In this document: positions 16,601 through 25,599 of the stretch, in pieces
How positions within the stretch are numbered: the stretch's first letter is position 1
Layout of the letters: the number at the start of each line of letters is the position of its first letter
NCBI RefSeq assembly: GCF_022179765.1
Contig: NZ_BPRE01000016.1
Coordinates: 62,001 to 126,000 of the forward strand
Length of the DNA stretch: 64,000 nucleotides
DNA from: Methylorubrum suomiense
GTDB taxonomy: Bacteria; Pseudomonadota; Alphaproteobacteria; Rhizobiales; Beijerinckiaceae
Reading direction: 5' to 3'
Notes under the pieces: generated by a model
Database searches by the model: none
Seen by the model: only the letters and a program-made list of their open reading frames with translations
What the model was told of the DNA's origin: nothing
Translations under genes and position numbers: made by a program

Positions 16601-18606
16601 TGCATCGGCTGCTCGAGCAGCAGAGCTACCGACTGGCCCATTGGCGGATCGCGTCGAGCGACATCAACTACCGCCGCTTCTTCGACGTGAACTCGCTGGC
16701 CGGCCTGCGCGTCGAGCTGTCGGACGTCTTCCAGAAGTCGCACGAACTGCTGTTCCGCCTGATCCGCGAGGACCGCATCGACGGCCTGCGCATCGATCAC
16801 ATCGACGGGCTGGCCGATCCGCTCGGCTATGCCCGCGCGCTCCAGGCGGCGGTGGGCCCCGGCTTCTACATCGTGGTCGAGAAGATCTTGGAACCCGGCG
16901 AGAAGCTGCGGGACTGGCCGGTCGCCGGAACTACCGGCTACGACGTTCTGAACCAGCTCGACGGCATCCTCGTCGATCAGAAACTGCGATCGCGGATCGA
17001 GAAGTTCTACGCCTGGGCGACGGAGGTGGACGAGCCCTACGGCTTCCAGTTCCGCGCCGCCAAGGCCGAGATCCTCGAGATCAGCTTCGCCTCCGAACTG
17101 GAGGTGATGACCGGCGACCTCAAGCAGATCGCCGATGCGGACCGGCGCACCCGCGACTTCTCGACCAACGCCATCCGCCGGGCGCTGATCGAGATCGTGG
17201 CGCGCTTCCCCGTCTACCGCTCGTATCTGCCGGGGGATCTCGACGAGACCGAAGTCGAGGACGAGGATGTGGCCCTGATCGAGGGCGCCGTGCGCAAGGC
17301 CAAGCGCTGGAGCGCCCTGCCGGACCGTTCGGTGCACGACTTCGCCGCGAACGCCCTGCTCGGCCGGATCGATGTCGGCGGCGCCGGCCAGCCGGACCCG
17401 GGCGTGGTCCTGCGCTTCCGCCGCCGCTTCCAGCAGCTCACCGGCCCGGTGATGGCCAAGAGCCTCGAAGACACCCTGTTCTACCGCTATGTGCCCTTGC
17501 TGGCGCTCAACGAGGTCGGGGGCGATCCCGGCGAGTACGGGATTGATCTGGAGCATTTCCACGCGCTCCAGACGGCGCGGGCGCGCGACTGGCCGAACGC
17601 GATGATCACCACGGCCACCCACGACACCAAGCGCGGCGAGGATGCCCGCTCGCGCCAGCTCGCCCTGTCGGAATTGCCGGAGGAGTGGGCCCGCGCCTGG
17701 GACACGTGGCGGCGCGCCTCCGCGCCCCACATCCGCCAGGTCGAGGGCGAGGCGGCGCCCGACGCCAACGACCAGTGGATGTTCCTCCAGGCGATCCTCG
17801 GCGCATGGCCGCTGGAACTCTTGGAGGGCGACGACGCGGGCGAGATCGAGGATTTCCGGAAGCGCCTCGACGCCTATGCCGAGAAGGCGCTCCGCGAGAG
17901 CAAGCGCCGGTCGAGCTGGGTCAACGTGGACGAGGCCTATGAGGGGGCGGTCCACGGGCTGTTCGCCGCGTTGGTGGCCCCGGGCTCGGACTGCCTCGCG
18001 CGGTTGCGGCCCTTCGCCCGCCGTCTGGCCTATCTCGGCATGATCGCGGGCCTCGGCCGCACGGTGCTCAAATGCACCCTGCCGGGCATCCCCGACACCT
18101 ACCAGGGCACGGAGTTCTGGGACTTCTCGTTCGTCGATCCCGACAACCGACGGCCGGTCGATTATCCGGCCCGCGAACGGTCCCTGGAGGCGGGCACCGC
18201 GCCCGCCGCGCTGATGGCATCCTGGGCTGACGGCCGGGTCAAGCAGGCGACGCTGGCGCGGCTCCTCATCGACCGCGCCGCGCGGCCCGCCTTCTACGCC
18301 GATGCCGATTACCGGCCGCTCGCCGCCGAGGGTGAGCGCGCGGAGCACGTGATCGCCTTCACCCGCTCGGCGGCGACCTCCGGCGAGGACGACCTGATCG
18401 TGGCCGTGCCCCGCCTCGTCGCCCGGCTGACGCCGGAGGGCGCGTGGGACGGCAAGGCCTTCGCCGGAACGACGCTGACCGTGCCCGAGGGCAGCCGCTG
18501 GACCGACGTGATCGGCGGCGAAACCGTCGAGGCGGCCGACGGCCGGCTCGATCTCGGTCGGCACTTCGGGACGTTGCCCTATCTGGTGCTGCGACGGACC
18601 GCCTGA
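13657..18606 (+). CDS. Fused 4-alpha-glucanotransferase / malto-oligosyltrehalose synthase (MalQ-TreY)
   Basis: A 1649-residue two-enzyme protein. Residues 1 to about 700 are a GH77 4-alpha-glucanotransferase with D473 (IRIDH), E521 (VIAEDLG) and D573 (TTHDLPTFVGWW). Residues from about 720 are TreY, beginning ATYRLQFHEGFTF, with D1047 (DGLRIDHIDG) and E1075 (IVVEK). TreY isomerises the reducing end of maltooligosaccharides to a trehalose unit. MalQ reshuffles short glucans into chains long enough for TreY, so the fusion couples supply and use. The linker is Ala/Ser-rich. The reading frame is continuous across the joint. It starts with GTG inside treZ. Confidence 0.93.
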   Translation: MTDQATEKVGVSDVSLLEQLAALVGIADGFTDAFGQRVDTPLEVRRGMLEALGFPAGDDGAIARSLESVEAVRAAIAPPLLAAEARRTLRVPLRIEATGGTVTWRLVDEHDRAREGRAALTPGAEGIGFDLPPLTPGYHRLTVSFGERKANTWIVSAPQRCWRPRAYAEDGARDWGLATQLYGLRSPDNLGIGTYADAGRAARDAGLRGASFLGLSPAHALFPSDRGKISPYSPSSRLFLETLYIEPGVLPGFAGSRAAEILETHRARIETLRDTALVDHAGVWEVLAPILETYWEDSDARRGADPDFAAFRREGGEDLESHATFDALSEHFRQNGAHWLGDWPEPFRRAGTEAVTAFATENADRIGYHVFLQYLADSQLKAASELALATGMRLGLYRDLAVGADRGGSEIWSHPERFANGVSIGAPPDLLAPKGQDWGLPAFDPLEMERDGLKAFRALVKANMRHAGAIRIDHAFQLARLFLIPLGKSAREGAYVLMPFEPMLAVLRLESHRAKCLVIAEDLGTAPEGFSDALMASGILSYRILAFEREHGGAFKSPDAYPKDALTAITTHDLPTFVGWWRGVDTDTRQSLGLYDAERAEAERVERVTERWRLAEALASQQLLPSAEPPEHAPFEAAARYLARAPSILTAVQYEDVVGELSQANVPGSTEGYPNWRRKLDRNLEAIAAPGGPLAKLAAALSAEERGPRSGAARLSSAPPRATYRLQFHEGFTFADAEKIVPYLAKLGVSHVYASPLQRARPGSTHGYDIVDHSQINPEIGGEEGFRSFTDALHAHGLKLLLDIVPNHMGVGGADNPWWLSVLEWGGLSPEANAYDIDWERLGANGKLVIPFLGERYGEALEKGTLELKFDEAAGAFSVWHYEHQFPICPLHYPTILNRALAALGEIGDDMSADVLKISEQLRAMGEETHPERRRALPEAAEALKRDLAGAVRASPQIAAAIDRALHLLNGNRDYPDSFGPLHRLLEQQSYRLAHWRIASSDINYRRFFDVNSLAGLRVELSDVFQKSHELLFRLIREDRIDGLRIDHIDGLADPLGYARALQAAVGPGFYIVVEKILEPGEKLRDWPVAGTTGYDVLNQLDGILVDQKLRSRIEKFYAWATEVDEPYGFQFRAAKAEILEISFASELEVMTGDLKQIADADRRTRDFSTNAIRRALIEIVARFPVYRSYLPGDLDETEVEDEDVALIEGAVRKAKRWSALPDRSVHDFAANALLGRIDVGGAGQPDPGVVLRFRRRFQQLTGPVMAKSLEDTLFYRYVPLLALNEVGGDPGEYGIDLEHFHALQTARARDWPNAMITTATHDTKRGEDARSRQLALSELPEEWARAWDTWRRASAPHIRQVEGEAAPDANDQWMFLQAILGAWPLELLEGDDAGEIEDFRKRLDAYAEKALRESKRRSSWVNVDEAYEGAVHGLFAALVAPGSDCLARLRPFARRLAYLGMIAGLGRTVLKCTLPGIPDTYQGTEFWDFSFVDPDNRRPVDYPARERSLEAGTAPAALMASWADGRVKQATLARLLIDRAARPAFYADADYRPLAAEGERAEHVIAFTRSAATSGEDDLIVAVPRLVARLTPEGAWDGKAFAGTTLTVPEGSRWTDVIGGETVEAADGRLDLGRHFGTLPYLVLRRTA

Positions 18607-18676
18607 CGGCCCGTCTCACGACTGAACCGCCGACCATCACGCGAAACGACGCCCGAGCCAGAAGACGGAGGCGAGA

Positions 18677-21600
18677 ATGAACGCACCGAACACCGCCGTG
18701 ACGCCCGCAACGCGGACCGACGCGGGAACCGTGGCGCTGCCCGCCGCCTTCGCGCCCCGCGCCGAGGGACCGCGCATCTACAACCTGTTCCCGCTCCTCG
18801 TCGGCACGGTCTCGGCCTGGACCGCCGAGCTGCCGCGGATCGCCGGGCTCGGCTTCGACTGGATCTACCTCAACCCCTTCCACCAGACCGGCGGCTCGCG
18901 CAGCCTCTACGCGGTGGCCGATCTCGACCGCCTCGACGACCGCTTCCGCGATCAGGACGGGACACCGGACGACGAGCAGATCGCCCGCTTCTGCAGGGAA
19001 GCCGCCGCGCATGGCATCGCGGTGATGAGCGACCTCGTCATCAACCACACCGCCGACAACGCCCGCCTGCTCCACGAGCGGCCGGACCTGTTCGTGCGCG
19101 ACAACGAGGGCAAGCCGGTCAGTCCGGCGGCGATCGATCCCGACGATCCGAGCAAGCGCACGGTCTGGGGCGACCTGATCGAACTCGACTATCATTCCGA
19201 GCACGCGCGCTCGGAGCTGACGCATATCTTCGATGGCTACATCGCCAAATTGCAGACGCTCGGCGTGCGCGGCTTCCGCTGCGACGCCGCCTACAAGGTG
19301 CCGCCGGATGTCTGGCGCGCCCTGATCCGGTCCGCCAAGGCGCGCGAGCCGCAAACCCTGTTCGCCGCCGAGACGCTCGGCTGCACCTTCGAGGAGGCGC
19401 AGGCGACGGCGGGCGCGGGCTTCGACTACCTGTTCAACTCCTTCGCTTGGTGGAACCTCAAGGCGCCCTGGGCCCTGGAGCAGTACGAGCGCCTGCGGGT
19501 GGTGGCGCCCTCCATCGCCTTCCCCGAGAATCACGACATGGCGCGGCTGGCCGCCGAGATCCCCGGCGGGCCCGAGGCCGTGGCCGCCCGGCTCAAGGCC
19601 CGCTACGCGCTCGCCGCCTTCTTCTCGGCGGGCGTGCTGATGCCGATCGGCTACGAATGGGGCTATCGCCGCGCGCTCCACGTGGTCGAGACGAGCCCCG
19701 GCTCGCGCGAGCACGAGACCGGCATCGACATCTCCGGCACCATCGCCGCGATCAACGCCCTGAAGGCCGAGGTCCCGGCGGCCAATGTCGAGGGGGCGCA
19801 GATGCGTCTCTCGGCGCCCGACGCCCCCTTCGTCGCCCTGTTCCGCACCGATACCGGCCACGCGGCCTCCGCGAACTCGGCGACGCTGGTGCTCTACAAT
19901 CCCGGGGAGACGCCCGCGCCCGTCGATGCCGGCGCGCTGATCGCCCGAACCGGCGGCCTGCTCGGCAGCTTCCTCGACCGCACACCGGATGCCGAGCCGA
20001 TCGCCTTCCATCCCGGCGCCAGCATCGATCTGACGCCCGGCGAGCTGCGCATTCTCGTGGTCGAGCGCGCCAAGGTCGCCGCGCCCCCGCCCTCCACCAC
20101 GCCCGACGGCCGGGGCCGCGTCGTCATCGAGGCGGTGAGTCCCGAGATCGACGGCGGTCGCTCGGCGGTCAAGCGCGTCGTCGGCGAGCAGGTGCGGGTC
20201 GAGGCCGACATCTTCTCCGACGGCCACGAGATCATCAACGCGGCGATCCTCTCCCGCGTCGTCGGCGCGGCGACGTGGCGGCGCGACCCGATGATCTTCG
20301 TCGACAACGACCGCTGGGCCGGCCATTTCCCGCTGGAGAAGAACGCCCGCTACGAGTTCACCATCGAGGCGTGGCGCGACGGCTTCTCGTCCTGGGTCCG
20401 CGACACGCTGAAGAAGCGCGACGCGGGCGTCGACGTGCGGCTGGAGACGATCGAGGGCGTCGAGCTCGTCCAGATCGCCGCCGACCTCGCGGAGGGCCGC
20501 GACAAGGAGCGGCTCAAAGCCCTGATCGCGTCGCTCGCGGCGGAGCCCGAGGGCTCGCCCGCGATCCTGCAGAAGATCCTGGCGCCCGAGGCCGCCTCGC
20601 TGGTCCGGCGCAACGCCGAGCGGGTGAACCTCTCGCGTTATCCGGTGCATGTGCCGGTCATCGCCGACCGCTTGGCCGCCCGATTCTCCGCTTGGTACGA
20701 GATCTTCCCGCGCTCGCAATCGGGCGACCCGAACCGCCACGGTACCTTCAAGGACGTGATCGCGCGCCTGCCGGAGATCCGCGAACTGGGCTTCGACGTG
20801 CTCTACTTCACGCCGATCCACCCGATCGGGAAGACCAACCGCAAGGGCAAGAACAACACCCTCAAGGCGTTGGAGGGGGATGTCGGCTCGGTCTACGCGG
20901 TGGGTTCGGAGGAGGGCGGCCACGAGGCCGTCCACCCGGAACTCGGCACCCTGGAGGATTTCCGCCAGCTGGTCGCGGCGAGCCACGCCCACGGCATGGA
21001 GGTCGCGATCGACTTCGCGATCCAGTGCTCGCCGGACCATCCCTGGATCAAGAACCATCCCGAATGGTTCGAGTGGCGGCCCGACGGCACGCTGAAATTC
21101 GCCGAGAATCCGCCGAAGAAGTACGAGGACATCTCCAACGTCCACTTCTACGGCGGGGCCTTGCCCTCGCTCTGGATCGAGCTGCGCGACATCGTGCTCG
21201 GCTGGTGCGCCCACGGTGCCCGCATCTTCCGCGTCGACAACCCGCACACCAAGCCGATCCCGTTCTGGGAGTGGATGCTGGGGGAGGTGAACGCCGCCTA
21301 TCCCGACGCGATCTTCCTCGCCGAAGCCTTCACCCGGCCGAAGATGATGAAGAAGCTCGCCAAGGCCGGCTACCAGCAGAGCTACACCTACTTCACGTGG
21401 CGCAACACGAAGGCCGAGCTGACCGAGTACGCGCTCGAACTCGCCGGCGAGATGGGCGAGTACTACCGCCCGAACTTCTTCGCGAACACGCCGGACATCA
21501 ATCCGTATTATCTCCAGACGAGCGGCCGGCCGGGCTTCATCGTGCGGGCGACGCTCGCGGCGACGCTCTCATCGATCTACGGCATCTATAACGGCTTCGA

Positions 21601-22054
21601 ACTGTGCGAGGCCGCGCCGTATCCGGGCAAGGAAGAGTATCTCGACTCGGAGAAATACGAGCTGAAGGCGTGGGACTACCACCGCCCCGGCAACATTCGC
21701 GAGCACATCATCAAGCTCAATCAGGCCCGCCGGGACAACCCGGCCCTGTGGGACTTCCGCAATATCCACTTCACCGGCGCGTTCAACGACAACATCATCG
21801 CCTACGCGAAGGTGACGCCGGAGCGGGACAATTGCGTGTTCGTGATGGTCAATCTCGACCCGAAGAACCGCCAGGAATGCACCTACGAGGTGCCGCTCTG
21901 GCTGTTCGGCCTGCCCGACGACGGTGCCGTCGAGGTCGAGGATCTGCTGCAGGGCTACACGTTCGAGCTCTACGGCAAGAGCCACCGCATCGCGCTGGAC
22001 CCCGCCGAACGCTCGGCGATCGTCTGGCGCATCCGCCCGCGCCGGGTTGTTTGA
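18677..22054 (+). CDS. glgE: GH13 domain fused to maltose-1-phosphate maltosyltransferase GlgE
   Basis: An 1125-residue protein, about 430 longer than ordinary GlgE. Residues about 30-440 are a separate GH13 barrel with an apparently intact triad D203 (GFRCDAAYK), E232 (FAAETLG) and D287 (PENHDMA). From about 481 GlgE begins (RVVIEAVSPEIDGG, the DUF3416 domain), with nucleophile D854 (IFRVDNPHTKP) and acid E883 (FLAEAFTRP). GlgE extends alpha-1,4-glucan with maltose-1-phosphate. What the first barrel does is unknown. ATG 18677 has GGAGG just upstream. It lies between malQ-treY and treS-mak. Confidence 0.92.
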   Translation: MNAPNTAVTPATRTDAGTVALPAAFAPRAEGPRIYNLFPLLVGTVSAWTAELPRIAGLGFDWIYLNPFHQTGGSRSLYAVADLDRLDDRFRDQDGTPDDEQIARFCREAAAHGIAVMSDLVINHTADNARLLHERPDLFVRDNEGKPVSPAAIDPDDPSKRTVWGDLIELDYHSEHARSELTHIFDGYIAKLQTLGVRGFRCDAAYKVPPDVWRALIRSAKAREPQTLFAAETLGCTFEEAQATAGAGFDYLFNSFAWWNLKAPWALEQYERLRVVAPSIAFPENHDMARLAAEIPGGPEAVAARLKARYALAAFFSAGVLMPIGYEWGYRRALHVVETSPGSREHETGIDISGTIAAINALKAEVPAANVEGAQMRLSAPDAPFVALFRTDTGHAASANSATLVLYNPGETPAPVDAGALIARTGGLLGSFLDRTPDAEPIAFHPGASIDLTPGELRILVVERAKVAAPPPSTTPDGRGRVVIEAVSPEIDGGRSAVKRVVGEQVRVEADIFSDGHEIINAAILSRVVGAATWRRDPMIFVDNDRWAGHFPLEKNARYEFTIEAWRDGFSSWVRDTLKKRDAGVDVRLETIEGVELVQIAADLAEGRDKERLKALIASLAAEPEGSPAILQKILAPEAASLVRRNAERVNLSRYPVHVPVIADRLAARFSAWYEIFPRSQSGDPNRHGTFKDVIARLPEIRELGFDVLYFTPIHPIGKTNRKGKNNTLKALEGDVGSVYAVGSEEGGHEAVHPELGTLEDFRQLVAASHAHGMEVAIDFAIQCSPDHPWIKNHPEWFEWRPDGTLKFAENPPKKYEDISNVHFYGGALPSLWIELRDIVLGWCAHGARIFRVDNPHTKPIPFWEWMLGEVNAAYPDAIFLAEAFTRPKMMKKLAKAGYQQSYTYFTWRNTKAELTEYALELAGEMGEYYRPNFFANTPDINPYYLQTSGRPGFIVRATLAATLSSIYGIYNGFELCEAAPYPGKEEYLDSEKYELKAWDYHRPGNIREHIIKLNQARRDNPALWDFRNIHFTGAFNDNIIAYAKVTPERDNCVFVMVNLDPKNRQECTYEVPLWLFGLPDDGAVEVEDLLQGYTFELYGKSHRIALDPAERSAIVWRIRPRRVV

Positions 22055-22187
22055 ACCGGCTCCGACGTGAGATCGGCAGAAAGCGGCGTGTCCGTCGCGT
22101 TCTCGCCAAGAAGCGGGCTCAGCAGGCTCGCAGCCCGGCGCCGTGCGCGCCGGCCCCGCTCTCGAAGTGACGTGAGGCAGCGACGCG

Positions 22188-25100
22188 ATGATCGATCGCA
22201 GCGATCCGCAATGGTACCGTGACGCCATCATCTACCAGATCCACGTCAAGTCGTTCTTCGACTCGACGAATGACGGGATCGGCGACTTCGAGGGCCTGAC
22301 CCAGAAGCTCGACTATGTCCGCGACCTCGGCGTGACGGCGATCTGGCTGATGCCGTTCTACCCGTCGCCCCTGCGCGACGACGGGTACGACATCGCCGAT
22401 TACCGTGACATCAATCCCTCCTACGGGACGATGGAGGACTTTCGCGCTTTCGTGGCGGCGGCGCATGAGCGGGGCCTGCGCGTCATCACCGAGCTCGTCA
22501 TCAACCACACCTCGGACCAGCATCCCTGGTTCCAGCGCGCCCGCGAGGCCCCTCCCGGCTCGCCGGAGCGGGATTTCTACGTCTGGTCGGACACTGACGA
22601 GCCGTACGGCGACACGCGCATCATCTTCCTCGACACCGAGGCCTCGAACTGGACCTGGGACCCGGTCGCCAAGCAGTATTTCTGGCACCGCTTCTACAGC
22701 CACCAGCCCGACCTCAACTTCGACAACCCGGCCGTGCTGGAGGCCGTGATCGAGGTGATGCGCTACTGGCTCGACATGGGCGTGGACGGGTTGCGCCTCG
22801 ACGCGATCCCCTACCTGATCGAGCGCGACGGCACGAATTGCGAGAACCTCCCCGAGACCCACGATGTCATCAAGGCGATCCGCGCGGCCCTCGACGAGAG
22901 CTATCCCGACCGGATGCTTCTGGCGGAAGCCAACCAGTGGCCGGAGGAGACCGCGCAGTATTTCGGCGACGGCGACGAATGCCACATGGCATTCCACTTC
23001 CCGCTGATGCCGCGCATGTACATGGCGATCGCCCGCGAGGACCGGCACCCGATCACCGACATCATGCGCCAGACCCCGGAGATCCCCGAGGGCTGCCAAT
23101 GGGCGATCTTCCTGCGCAACCACGACGAGCTGACGCTCGAAATGGTCACGGCCGAAGAGCGTGACTACCTCTGGTCGTTCTACGCCGCCGAGCGGCGCGC
23201 CCGGATCAATCTGGGCATCCGCCGCCGCCTCGCGCCGCTCCTGGAGAACGACCGGCGCAAGATCGAGCTGATGAAGTCCCTCGTCCTGTCGATGCCCGGC
23301 ACGCCGGTGCTCTATTACGGCGACGAGATCGGCATGGGCGACAACATCTATCTCGGCGACCGCGACGGCGTGCGCACGCCGATGCAATGGTCGCCCGACC
23401 GCAACGGCGGCTTCTCGCGGGCCAATCCGCAGAAGCTGTTCCTGCCCGCGATCCAGGACCCGATCTACGGCTACGACGCCATCAACGTCGAGGCGCAGAC
23501 CCAGGCCCAGACCTCGCTGCTGAACTGGACGCGGCGCATGATCGCGATCCGCAACAACTCCGTCGCCCTCGGGCGCGGCGCGATCCAGTTCCTGTATCCG
23601 ACGAACCGCAAGGTTCTGGCGTGGCTGCGCGAGCACGAGGGCGAGCGCATCCTCTGCGTCGCCAACCTCTCGCGGGCGCCGCAGGCGGTGCAGCTCGACC
23701 TGTCGGACCTGCGCGGCGCGATCCCCGTCGAGCTCACCGGCGGCAGCCAGTTCCCGGCCATCGGCGAGTTGCCCTACCTGCTGACGCTGCCGGCCTACGG
23801 CTTCTACTGGTTCTCGCTCTCGGCGGCGAATACCGGCGAGATCGGCCCGCAGCCGGCGACGCCCGAACTGTTCACGCTGGTGCTCACCGGCGGCGTCGAG
23901 ACCCTGATCAAGGGTCGAGAGCGCACCGCCTTCGAGCGCACCGTCGCCCCGGCCTTCATCAATTCGCGCCGCTGGTTCGGGGCCAAGGGCTCGCGCATCA
24001 AGGCCGTGCAGGTCGACGACAGCGCGATCGTCAAGGACGATGCGGGCGAGGGCAAGTTCCTGCTGCCGCGGGTCGCCGTGACACTGGCGAACGGCGAGCG
24101 CCAGGACTACTTCGTGCCGCTCGCCGTCGACGAGGGCCGCGAGGACGAGTCCCTGCTCGATCACGCGGTCGCCCGCGTGCGGCGGGGCCCGCGCACGGGC
24201 CTGCTCTACGAGGCCGCCGCTGCCGCGCCCTTCGCGATCGCCCTGATCGAGGCGATGCGCGACGGCGCGACGATCCCCTCCGAGCGCGGCCAGATCGTCT
24301 TCTCGACGACCTCGGCCTACGATCCGGAAGTGCCGTTCGAGGCCGCCGACGTGCGCCGCCTCTCGGCGGAGCAGAGCAACACCTCCATCGCCATCGGCGC
24401 CCGGATGATGCTCAAGCTCCTGCGCCGCCTCCAGCCCGGCACGCATCCGGAGATCGAGATCGGCCGCTTCCTCACGGAGGAGGCCCATTTCGCCAACACG
24501 CCGGCGCTGCTCGGCGTGGTCGAGCACGTTGCCGAGGACGGCACCCGCACGGCGCTCGCGCTCCTTCAGAAATTCGTCCTCAATCAGGGCGATGCCTGGA
24601 CCCTGATGCTGGAGGGGCTGCGGCGCGATTTCGACACCGTGGTGCTCGCACCCGAGAGCGAGGCGCCGACGCCGGAGGAAGCGTTCGCCTCGCATCTGCG
24701 CTGGGCGATCCTGCTGGGGCAGCGCACGGCCGAGCTGCACAAGGCCTTCGCCACCCCGACCGACGACCCGGCCTTCGCGGTCGAGCCGTTCACGGAATCC
24801 GATCTCAAGGCCCTGGCCGACGACGCCCGCCATCAGGCCTCCCGCGCCTTCCGCGGGCTCGACGCGATCACCGCCTGGTCGCCGGGTTCGGCCGCCGAGG
24901 CGCTCGCGGCGCGGCGCGGCGAGGTCGAGGCGCTGATCGGAGACCTGGCCTCCGGGCCGCTGCGGGGCGCCACCAAGACGCGCATCCACGGCGACTACCA
25001 TCTCGGCCAGGTGCTGGCCTCGGAGGGGGATCTCATCATCGTCGATTTCGAGGGCGAGCCCTCGCGACCGGTCGAGCAGCGCCGGGCCAAATCGACGCCG

Positions 25101-25454
25101 CTCCGGGACGTGGCCGGCATGCTGCGCTCCTTCGCCTACGGGGCCGAGACGGTGGTGCGCGAGATCGCCGCCCGCTTCGGCGACAGCGCGGAGCGGGCCC
25201 GCAACGCCTCGATCGCGTGGCGCGGCATGATCGATGCAGCGTTCCTCGACGGGTACGGTCAGGCCGTCGCTGGCAGCCAAGCGGCGGTCGAGGACGCCGA
25301 CACCCATCGGCGGCTGCTGCGTCTGAGCCTCCTGGCGAAGGCGCTCTACGAGGTCGATTACGAGGTCAACAACCGACCCGACTGGATCGAAATCCCGGCA
25401 CGCGGGGTTCTCAACATGCTGGACGAGGCCAAGCGCGACCGCGCCTCGGCCTAA
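22188..25454 (+). CDS. treS: Fused trehalose synthase / maltokinase (TreS-Mak)
   Basis: A 1088-residue fusion. The N-terminal TreS (residues 1 to about 545) is a GH13 isomerase interconverting trehalose and maltose, with D205 (DGLRLDAIPYL), E247 (LLAEANQW) and D313 (RNHDELTLEM). From about 575 (FINSRRWFGAKG) it is maltokinase, with the kinase-like HGDYHLGQ (D936) and IIVDFEGEP (D953). The product maltose-1-phosphate feeds GlgE, encoded just upstream. TreS-Mak fusions are known in other bacteria. The frame is intact throughout. Confidence 0.95.
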   Translation: MIDRSDPQWYRDAIIYQIHVKSFFDSTNDGIGDFEGLTQKLDYVRDLGVTAIWLMPFYPSPLRDDGYDIADYRDINPSYGTMEDFRAFVAAAHERGLRVITELVINHTSDQHPWFQRAREAPPGSPERDFYVWSDTDEPYGDTRIIFLDTEASNWTWDPVAKQYFWHRFYSHQPDLNFDNPAVLEAVIEVMRYWLDMGVDGLRLDAIPYLIERDGTNCENLPETHDVIKAIRAALDESYPDRMLLAEANQWPEETAQYFGDGDECHMAFHFPLMPRMYMAIAREDRHPITDIMRQTPEIPEGCQWAIFLRNHDELTLEMVTAEERDYLWSFYAAERRARINLGIRRRLAPLLENDRRKIELMKSLVLSMPGTPVLYYGDEIGMGDNIYLGDRDGVRTPMQWSPDRNGGFSRANPQKLFLPAIQDPIYGYDAINVEAQTQAQTSLLNWTRRMIAIRNNSVALGRGAIQFLYPTNRKVLAWLREHEGERILCVANLSRAPQAVQLDLSDLRGAIPVELTGGSQFPAIGELPYLLTLPAYGFYWFSLSAANTGEIGPQPATPELFTLVLTGGVETLIKGRERTAFERTVAPAFINSRRWFGAKGSRIKAVQVDDSAIVKDDAGEGKFLLPRVAVTLANGERQDYFVPLAVDEGREDESLLDHAVARVRRGPRTGLLYEAAAAAPFAIALIEAMRDGATIPSERGQIVFSTTSAYDPEVPFEAADVRRLSAEQSNTSIAIGARMMLKLLRRLQPGTHPEIEIGRFLTEEAHFANTPALLGVVEHVAEDGTRTALALLQKFVLNQGDAWTLMLEGLRRDFDTVVLAPESEAPTPEEAFASHLRWAILLGQRTAELHKAFATPTDDPAFAVEPFTESDLKALADDARHQASRAFRGLDAITAWSPGSAAEALAARRGEVEALIGDLASGPLRGATKTRIHGDYHLGQVLASEGDLIIVDFEGEPSRPVEQRRAKSTPLRDVAGMLRSFAYGAETVVREIAARFGDSAERARNASIAWRGMIDAAFLDGYGQAVAGSQAAVEDADTHRRLLRLSLLAKALYEVDYEVNNRPDWIEIPARGVLNMLDEAKRDRASA

Positions 25455-25470
25455 TCTCTGCCGCGTGAGG

Positions 25471-25497
25471 GCCGGACCGGCCCCATGCCGGTCCGGC
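25471..25497 (+). terminator. Hairpin between treS-mak and glgB
   Basis: Eleven-base perfect arms GCCGGACCGGC (25471-25481) and its complement at 25487-25497 around five bases. No T-run follows, so it may only attenuate, leaving glgB partly co-transcribed. Confidence 0.55.
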
Positions 25498-25599
25498 TCA
25501 AGAGAATGAACGAAGCGACGGGCGGGGCGGAGCGCGAAGCCCCCCGGCTCGTTGTCACATCGAAGCAGACCTAGACGGCGCATCGGAAGAGGTGACTGC

